Source: Nodosilinea sp. P-1105 (GTDB lineage Bacteria > Cyanobacteriota > Cyanobacteriia > Phormidesmidales > Phormidesmidaceae). Taken from it: DNA of 64,000 nucleotides. Below are positions 59,801 through 64,000 of this stretch, piece after piece. The stretch spans positions 43,989-107,988 of the forward strand of contig NZ_SMDQ01000014.1 of the NCBI RefSeq assembly GCF_012911975.1. Reading direction: 5' to 3'. Numbering within the stretch: position 1 is the stretch's first letter; each line of letters begins with the position of its first letter. The notes below the pieces were generated by a model that saw only the letters and a program-made list of their open reading frames with translations, made no database searches and was not told the DNA's origin. A program made the position numbers and the translations under genes.

Positions 59801-60078
59801 ATGTTTTCCACTTCGATCGCTGGTGGAACCCGGCGGTAGAAAACCAGGCCACCGATCGCGCCTTTCGCATCGGTCAAACCCGCAATGTGCAGGTGCACAA
59901 GTTTGTTTGCACCGGCACCCTAGAGGAACGCATCCACGACATGATCGAAGGGAAAAAGGCCCTGTCTGAGCAGGTGGTCAGCGCCGGAGAAGGCTGGCTG
60001 ACGGAACTGGATACCGACCAACTGCGGAATCTGCTAATCCTCGATCGCAGTGCAATTATCGACGACGATGGTGATTGA
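56827..60078 (+). CDS. SNF2-family DEAD/DEAH-box helicase
   Basis: 1083 residues. A long N-terminal region (1-560) with a SNF2-associated (DUF3670-like) part precedes the helicase core at about 610-1070. Motifs: DDMGLGKTIQ (Walker A), LVCPTSVLGNW (Ia), LVLDEAQNIKN (II), ALTGTPVENRLGELW (III), LSLKAGGVGLNLTRA (V), HFDRWWNPAVENQATDRAFR (VI). These ATP-driven translocases remodel protein-DNA complexes, and the bacterial members include RapA/HepA-like recyclers of RNA polymerase and uncharacterised cyanobacterial proteins. This one has the domain order of the latter; its partner is unknown. Confidence 0.93.
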   Translation: MAILHISWFPQTQRCLLWGEAWKPLPTSGLDPWDGVHLHPYASPQSELAEALTNLEKQLGDKSGGSLFSPIITAEAKAGRRKTTGKGKSKAKAGALEPTWGEVVLPLPSRLEGGAVTPLHSAAELENHDPSAPVLHPWRIAGWWLTAPDIQRLLLGLPLGQQTWVGADTLGADVRFWGHIARWSLNLVSRGKFLPTIELTSQTLAAGWRPLLDSAADQGRLRQYSLAMPLVCRSYHPPGKGEPVLGCRSPLAAPQELLLSVLTTLVDEQARQAAQTLPEKALANLGQELPLQPWLTALARPQGKLEASPMAVARLQEALNTWTTPLQTLEADLAAQFRLRLVLQPPDSLEQPWRLHYQLQSVANPDWHLTAEVIWQHPVAELHHQGAILKAPQETLLGALGRAARLYDPIRHSLAQQHPTHCELDPIQAYQFIKATAWQLQDNGVEVVLPPGLAQTAEASQDRLGLKVAAEVPADQQRQRLGLKSLLNFKWELAIAGETLTANEFEQLINQGSPLVEINGKWVELKPQDVKAAKRFLDGQKTADPLSVEDALRMSTGDTQLIDKLPVVSFEASGALQTLIETLTTGNQTLAEMAEPSGFKGKLRPYQGRGVSWLAFLEQWGLGACLADDMGLGKTIQLIAFLLYLKDNDWLEAPTLLVCPTSVLGNWEKEVKRFAPKLKTLVYHGDKRPKGRSFTKAAQGQQLVITSYALVYRDLKALQSVEWQCLVLDEAQNIKNPDAKQSKAARQIKAQFRIALTGTPVENRLGELWSIMDFLNPGYLGPKNFFQRRFATPIERYGDTASLKTLKSLVQPFILRRLKTDRTIIQDLPEKQEMTVFCGLSAEQANLYQQAVDQALDTLDDATGVQRRGQILALLTKLKQICNHPAQYLQEPSLGLKGRSAKLQRFDEMVDELIAEGDRALIFTQFAEWGKLLQRHLELHLGQEALLLYGGTSKTQREAMVDRFQNDPAAPRLFILSLKAGGVGLNLTRANHVFHFDRWWNPAVENQATDRAFRIGQTRNVQVHKFVCTGTLEERIHDMIEGKKALSEQVVSAGEGWLTELDTDQLRNLLILDRSAIIDDDGD

Positions 60079-60160
60079 TGGCGAGGCAAATATATTTGAA
60101 GAACGAAAAACGTAGGGCGTAGCTCGTGCGTAGCAAAGGGAAGAACGAAAAGGGAAGAGT

Positions 60161-60250
60161 CCAAAATCTAAAATCCAAAATCCAAAATTCCCCACCTCCC
60201 CATCCCCCCATCCCCCCATCCCCCCATCCCCCCATCCCCCCATCCCCCCA
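60161..60250 (+). repeat. Simple repeats upstream of the DUF554 gene
   Basis: 60161-60189 is a CCAAAATCTAAAATCC-type repeat; 60201-60250 is a CATCCCCC octamer array, about six units. Both belong to the repeat families seen elsewhere in the window and fill the gap between the SNF2 gene and DUF554. Confidence 0.85.
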
Positions 60251-60274
60251 TCTCCCCCATCTCCCCACCCCCCC

Positions 60275-61024
60275 ATGCCCCCTCTCTGGACCCAAACCAG
60301 CGGCACCTGGATTAACGTCGCCACCGTGATCACCGGCACGGCCCTGGGGTTGCTGCTGCGTCATCGATTGCCTGGATCTATGCAACTGGTGATTACCCAG
60401 GCCCTGGGGTTGATTACCCTGGTGATTGGTATGGCCATGGCCCAAAGCCTGACCCAGGTGCAGGCGGGCCCTCTGGACGGCATTATTCTGGGATTGCTGG
60501 CCATGGTGGCGGGGGGGCTACTGGGGGAATGGTGGGGCATCGAGCGACGACTCAACAGGCTGGGGAACTGGCTGAAGGCCGCTGTCAAAGGAGGGGGGCA
60601 GTTTACCGAGGGGTTTGTGGCCGCTAGTCTTTTGTTTTGCATCGGCCCCATGACCATTCTGGGCAGCCTGAATAATGGCCTGAGCGGCGATCCTACCCTG
60701 CTCACCATTAAGGCCACCATGGATGGCCTGGCGGCGATCGCCCTGACCGGCAGCTATGGGGTGGGGGTCGGGTTTTCGGCCCTATCGGTATTGGTGGTGC
60801 AGGGGGGGCTTTCTCTGGGGGCTGCGGCCACAGGGACTATGGTGCCCGATCCCGCCACGAATCCCTATATTCTGCTGATTACGGGGACCGGCGGGCTGAT
60901 GATCTTAGCCATTGGTTTGAATTTGCTGGAGCTGGTAGCGGTGCGGGTGGCATCGTTTTTACCGGCCCTGCTCCTGGGTCCTGTGGCGATCGCGCTGATT
61001 CAATCTTTTCTGTCTCTCCCATAA
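60275..61024 (+). CDS. DUF554 family membrane protein
   Basis: 249 residues. About seven membrane helices. The DUF554 (YdfK-like) signatures are GTWINVATVITGTALGLLL, GEWWGIERRLNRLGNWLK, GFVAASLLFCIGPMTILGS, and IKATMDGLAAIAL with a C-terminal RVASFLPALLLGPVAIAL. The family is widespread and its function uncertain (proposed transporter). The start is the ATG at 60275, directly after simple repeats. Its stop is followed in 7 bases by the nuclease remnant. Confidence 0.88.
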   Translation: MPPLWTQTSGTWINVATVITGTALGLLLRHRLPGSMQLVITQALGLITLVIGMAMAQSLTQVQAGPLDGIILGLLAMVAGGLLGEWWGIERRLNRLGNWLKAAVKGGGQFTEGFVAASLLFCIGPMTILGSLNNGLSGDPTLLTIKATMDGLAAIALTGSYGVGVGFSALSVLVVQGGLSLGAAATGTMVPDPATNPYILLITGTGGLMILAIGLNLLELVAVRVASFLPALLLGPVAIALIQSFLSLP

Positions 61025-61030
61025 GATAAA

Positions 61031-61276
61031 GATGTGTGTCTGCGCTACGGTGATGTCACCCTGGCTATGGAGCTGAAAGTCTGACGGCAGGGTCGCCCTG
61101 ATCCCTTGCAAGCTGGACTGGGGCCATTGGAGCGCTATCTGGCCAGCCTGGGTCTAGACCCAGGCTGGCTGCCCATTTTTGATCAGCGCCCAGGGCTACC
61201 AGCCATTGGCGATCGCACCACCACGGAAACTGCAATCACCCCGGACCAGCGCACGGTGACAGTGATTCGCGCCTAA
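61031..61276 (+). pseudogene. Relic of an AAA/PD-(D/E)XK nuclease gene, C-terminal end
   Basis: Reading from 61040, the frame gives LRYGDVTLAMELKV, a TGA stop, then RQGRPDPLQAGLGPLERYLA, GLDPGWLPIFDQRPG and VTVIRA before TAA at 61274. This is the conserved C-terminal end (MELKVWRxGRPDPL, GLDTGWLxIFDxR) of a bacterial ATPase-nuclease family common in cyanobacteria. The stop replaces the Trp codon (TGG to TGA), and the ATPase part and start are gone. The E-x-K of the nuclease motif is still readable. It is a decaying gene fragment, so activity is very unlikely. Confidence 0.75.
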
Positions 61277-61286
61277 AGGAGACCCG

Positions 61287-61652
61287 ATGAGCCACAAGCG
61301 ACTGATTATTGAAATGGGGATGGGGGTTGACCAACATGGTCAGGACCCGACGGTGGCCGCGGCCCGGGCCGTGCGCAACGCCATTGCCCACAATGCTCTA
61401 CCCGGCGTCTGGGAAGTGGCTGGGCTGAGTCATCCCAATCAAATGTTGGTGGATGTGCAGGTGGCCGTCCCCTTCCCCGATCAGGTGCGCCAGGACGAGG
61501 TGCTAGCGGTGCTGCCCTTTGGCCAAAAGACCCTCACTCTCACTGATGGGGGTATGGTGGTGGCCGGACGCGCCATTGCTGAGCTAGAGGACAAAAACGA
61601 CGATATGTATGTGGCGATCGCCGCTGTCACCGTGTCCATCCCAGACCCCTAA
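61287..61652 (+). CDS. Lin0512 family protein
   Basis: 121 residues. The motif MGMGVDQHGQDPTVAAARAVRNAI and the pair of matching strands (MLVDVQVAVPFPDQV, MYVAIAAVTVSIP) are typical of the Lin0512 family, small proteins of unknown function that form oligomeric rings in solved structures. AAAGGAG is directly upstream of the ATG. It is 10 bases after the nuclease relic, possibly a former operon neighbour. Confidence 0.8.
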   Translation: MSHKRLIIEMGMGVDQHGQDPTVAAARAVRNAIAHNALPGVWEVAGLSHPNQMLVDVQVAVPFPDQVRQDEVLAVLPFGQKTLTLTDGGMVVAGRAIAELEDKNDDMYVAIAAVTVSIPDP

Positions 61653-61675
61653 CCCAGCCCTACCCCTGGGTAACC

Positions 61676-62374
61676 TTAAGAATAAATCAGGTTAAAGACT
61701 ATCACTAAGCCGCCCAGCAGCCCCAACACCAGCACTGTGCCGAGCAAATTCACCCTAGTTGACATCAGCCGATAAGCCGGTCGTAGCCAAAATTTCAACA
61801 GGCGGGTTATCCGGGGCATCACCAACCAGGTGAGAATGGCAGAGGTAATCAAATTATTCACCACCAGGGCACTGGGGAAAGGCCAGGTTTGCATAATCCC
61901 GAGGGCCGAAAACACCCTGTCCTGGATCACCAGGGTCGGGTATAGCCCCAGGACAACGGCCAGCACCTGTTTCCACGGGGGCGGCCCCAACCCACTTTGC
62001 TCCGTATCTCCGGCTTGGCTAGAAAACCAGCCCTCCAAGCCGGTGGTAAAGGACTTAAACCGATAGGCCAGAAAAATATCCTGCCCCGCTTGGAAGTGAC
62101 TGCGCCGCTGCTGCGATCGCAGCCATCGATTCAAATGATCTGGGGTATTAAAGTGAATGATCGAGTACCACTTCACGACCCCGTCATTACAGTTAAGCGG
62201 GGTACATAGATCGGCTCTCAGGAACCCCTCATATCCCTGAGCCGCCTCAGACAAGCGGCCATACCACTGCTGAAACGCCTGATCCATCCCTTCAGGCACG
62301 ATATACTCCATCATCGAACTGGAATAGAAATGCTCCTGCGTGGAACGGTTTAAGCGCTTCAAAGGGATAGTCAT
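61676..62374 (-). CDS. Membrane protein with antibiotic-biosynthesis-monooxygenase-like domain
   Basis: 232 residues. Residues about 15-115 resemble an ABM-type ferredoxin-fold domain (EGMDQAFQQWYGRLSEAAQG, EGFLRADLCTPL, VKWYSIIHFNTPDHLNRWL). Two or three membrane helices follow at about 137-155, 170-190 and 207-230. The combination of an ABM domain with a DUF-type membrane tail is known in hypothetical proteins; function is unknown. Its ATG has no strong ribosome site. The 62392 gene lies 17 bases upstream on the same strand. Confidence 0.75.
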   Translation of the reverse strand: MTIPLKRLNRSTQEHFYSSSMMEYIVPEGMDQAFQQWYGRLSEAAQGYEGFLRADLCTPLNCNDGVVKWYSIIHFNTPDHLNRWLRSQQRRSHFQAGQDIFLAYRFKSFTTGLEGWFSSQAGDTEQSGLGPPPWKQVLAVVLGLYPTLVIQDRVFSALGIMQTWPFPSALVVNNLITSAILTWLVMPRITRLLKFWLRPAYRLMSTRVNLLGTVLVLGLLGGLVIVFNLIYS

Positions 62375-62391
62375 AGCCTACTCATGCCAGA

Positions 62392-62625
62392 TTAATAATG
62401 GAAGAAGATGGCCCGAGCGGCAAAAAAGCCGGCTACTAACAACACCCAAAACAAGTTTTGCTTAATACGCTTTAACTCTGCGAGAATTTGCTCCCCTTGC
62501 GCTTGGGTCAGCGGTGTGGTGGATGCCTCTGCCTCTGCCGTTGGGGTAGGCGTCTCGGGGGAAGACGACTGGCCAGGATCAGACATAGCTTTTTCTGGGG
62601 CTGGATTAGCCATAGGTTTAGACAC
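62392..62625 (-). CDS. Small tail-anchored-like protein
   Basis: 77 residues. A polar, disordered N-terminal half (Pro, Ser, Glu, Thr) is followed by a short amphipathic stretch (TQAQGEQILAELKRIKQNLF) and one membrane helix near the C-terminus (WVLLVAGFFAARAIFF). Possible starts are ATG at 62625, 62613 and 62586. It sits upstream of the ABM-like membrane protein and may be co-expressed. No function known. Confidence 0.6.
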   Translation of the reverse strand: MSKPMANPAPEKAMSDPGQSSSPETPTPTAEAEASTTPLTQAQGEQILAELKRIKQNLFWVLLVAGFFAARAIFFHY

Positions 62626-62962
62626 CTCTACTCGCTACAGGTTGGATCAATCGCGGTCAACATAATGCCCTTACTCTAGCGACAGACTGGGGGGGGATCT
62701 GTGTAACAACTGCAACAAAATCTATGGGAGTATGGTTAGCGCTAACTACCAGCCTGGGCTAGCGGTGCCAACCCACGGCCTGATTTGCCATATAAACCCA
62801 ATCCAAGTCCAGAGCTTGCTGCCTGTGGGAAAACTCCAGCGCCTCAGCTGGACTGGGTATCTCCCTGCCAGGGGATTTGGACATAGAGAGTATACAAAAT
62901 TCAGAATCCTTAAGATTTCGTCGTCAAACCTTGCAAAGCCTTCAAAATGCGTAACACTTAAA
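62626..62962. other. Intergenic region upstream of the cytochrome c gene
   Basis: An open frame runs through from 62732 but its upstream part shows no protein-like pattern. I see no promoter with a clear -10/-35 pair and no structural RNA. Confidence 0.45.
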
Positions 62963-63385
62963 GTGAACCATAGCTACCAATCACCGTTGGCACCAGAGAT
63001 ACTAGACGAAAAAGCAGAGGATCTAGACGATCTAAGCGGCCCTTTGCGGCGGCTAGTCATGGTCGTTGTGGCGTTGGTGATGGCAATTATCTTGAGCATT
63101 GCCGGGCTTCGCCATATTCAAGCCTCAGATCCTTATATTCAGGCCGTGTTGGCCATTGATGGCGATCGCACCCGTGGGGAGGCCATCTTTAAAATGAATT
63201 GCGCCGTTTGCCATGGCATCAATGGTTCGGGGGAAGTGGGGCCTAACCTGCTGGGGGTTTCTGACCACAAGACCAAAGTCAACTTGATTCAGCAGGTTAC
63301 CAGCGGACGCACCCCGCCCATGCCTCAGTTTCAGCCCGACCCCGAATCTATGGCCGACTTACTGACCTATCTGGAAAAATTGTAG
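62963..63385 (+). CDS. Membrane-anchored cytochrome c, class I
   Basis: 140 residues from the GTG at 62963 (MNHSYQSPLAPEILDEKAED). Starts at 62732 (longest frame) and an ATG at 63059 are alternatives. A cytoplasmic acidic lead (about 1-33) precedes a membrane helix (LVMVVVALVMAIILSIAG). The heme-binding CxxCH is in NCAVCHG at about residues 85-91, and the axial Met in PPMPQFQPDPESMADL. This small anchored cytochrome type occurs in cyanobacteria, perhaps in the thylakoid lumen; its partner is unknown. The start is uncertain because no ribosome site supports it. Confidence 0.8.
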   Translation: MNHSYQSPLAPEILDEKAEDLDDLSGPLRRLVMVVVALVMAIILSIAGLRHIQASDPYIQAVLAIDGDRTRGEAIFKMNCAVCHGINGSGEVGPNLLGVSDHKTKVNLIQQVTSGRTPPMPQFQPDPESMADLLTYLEKL

Positions 63386-63743
63386 GTGGCCCCGGGTACT
63401 GGCCCCACTAGAGAAAGAATATGATGGACAGACCACTAGGGGCGATCGCTCGACCTCAGATTGCCGATTGTTAAGCAACACGTTCTCAGAATTTGGCCCC
63501 ACAATGGTCAGCCGAGCCGCTGACTCAGACCAGCGCCAACGCTCAAACCCCCGTCATACAAGAGATTCTGCCCTGCCAAGAAAAATCTCAGCGACTGTCG
63601 AATCTGAGAAACTTTACTCTTTTTAGAGAGTTTTGTTTACAAAAGTCTACATCGTTGGTATTGTATGAGTGTGGAGGTTACAAATCTAAATCAGATTTTG
63701 ACCTACATACCTTGAGACAATAAATACCAAGGACTAATACATC
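63386..63743. other. Intergenic region upstream of psbA
   Basis: Contains the psbA promoter at 63636-63664 and a leader of about 70 bases. An open frame at 63493-63723 overlaps the promoter and is not considered a gene. No terminator for the cytochrome gene was recognised. Confidence 0.6.
63636..63664 (+). promoter_or_regulatory. psbA promoter
   Basis: TTTACA at 63636-63641, a spacer of 17 bases, then TATTGT at 63659-63664. The -35/-10 layout resembles that known for cyanobacterial psbA genes. Transcription would start at about 63671 and leave a leader of about 73 bases before the ATG. Confidence 0.7.
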
Positions 63744-64000
63744 ATGACTACTACTCTACAGCGGCGCGAAAGCGCCAACCTGTGGGAGCAGTTTTGTCAG
63801 TGGGTCACCAGCACCGAAAACCGCCTTTACATTGGCTGGTTCGGCGTGTTGATGATTCCTACTCTGCTAGCTGCCACCACCTGCTTCGTGATTGCCTTCA
63901 TCGCGGCTCCCCCTGTCGACATTGACGGTATTCGTGAGCCCGTTGCTGGTTCTCTGATGTACGGCAACAACATCATCTCTGGTGCGGTTGTGCCTTCATC
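63744..64000 (+). CDS. psbA: Photosystem II D1 protein, N-terminal part
   Basis: Only the first 85 codons are in the window; the gene runs off the right edge. The translation begins [20 protein letters not shown] and continues through [20 protein letters not shown] and the first membrane helix to [19 protein letters not shown], matching D1 exactly in pattern. D1 carries the QB site and most ligands of the Mn4CaO5 cluster. The residue 130 choice (Gln or Glu) that separates D1:1 from D1:2 forms lies beyond the window. AAGGA stands 13 bases before the ATG. Confidence 0.98.
   Translation, partial: MTTTLQRRESANLWEQFCQWVTSTENRLYIGWFGVLMIPTLLAATTCFVIAFIAAPPVDIDGIREPVAGSLMYGNNIISGAVVPS

Noticed and set aside
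63493..63723. Open frame of 76 codons upstream of psbA
   Set aside because: It spans the psbA promoter, has no ribosome site and no protein-like pattern.

Overview
This window is a chromosomal stretch of a cyanobacterium. The proof is direct: psbO, the 5' end of psbA and the 5' end of a thylakoid-type ftsH are present, the HIP1 octamer GCGATCGC is very frequent, and the Mrp antiporter cluster has the cyanobacterial order with two mrpD copies. Abundant short tandem repeats (CCTTCTG heptamers, GGATGGGT octamers, CCAAAAT-type heptamers) and small hairpin elements suggest a filamentous, Leptolyngbya-like lineage; that placement is an inference. No rRNA, CRISPR array or prophage was seen, and only one tRNA (His-GTG).

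Layout. 1-4.5 kb: ftsH start (cut by the window edge), gltX, a SemiSWEET-like transporter, a CYP110-like cytochrome P450 divergent from a DUF1622 membrane protein. 4.7-10.4 kb: an eight-gene Mrp Na+/H+ antiporter operon (transcribed C-D-D-E-F-G-A-B). 10.9-18.4 kb: a GHL10-type glycosidase, psbO with a clear terminator, a creatininase-family enzyme, tilS and tRNA-His. 19-22.4 kb: sirohydrochlorin chelatase and uroporphyrinogen-III methyltransferase (siroheme branch), a 186-bp MITE with a 9-bp target duplication, and thrC. 22.7-30.3 kb: a secretion/pilus-like anchored protein, an alpha/beta hydrolase, a YjbQ gene with an internal in-frame deletion, aqpZ, glgX and an alkyltransferase-like protein.

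30.7-35.8 kb is the most unusual part: a co-directional set of a TPR protein, a J-like protein without the HPD motif, a GrpE-like protein and a short Hsp70 without the helical lid. It looks like a complete, dedicated alternative Hsp70 machine. 35.8-44.9 kb: an amidohydrolase, a small island with two orphan antitoxin-like genes and a glycine-zipper peptide, then an uptake/catabolism operon (Tat lipoprotein binding protein, ABC ATPase, permease, two paralogous Rieske oxygenases) opposite a GntR/FCD regulator with a strong palindromic operator between them. 45-50.7 kb: an AAA ATPase overlapping a TPR protein whose repeats keep a strict 120-bp DNA register, a DUF2293 protein and a universal stress protein.

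50.8-64 kb: pgk, a two-PAS histidine kinase, a secreted EF-hand miniprotein, a DsbA-like oxidoreductase, xthA, a SNF2-family helicase, a DUF554 protein followed by the relic of a PD-(D/E)XK nuclease gene, small membrane proteins, a membrane-anchored cytochrome c, and the promoter and first 85 codons of psbA. Several annotated starts are shorter than the longest open frame because upstream sequence is simple repeat or lacks support; this is stated for each gene.
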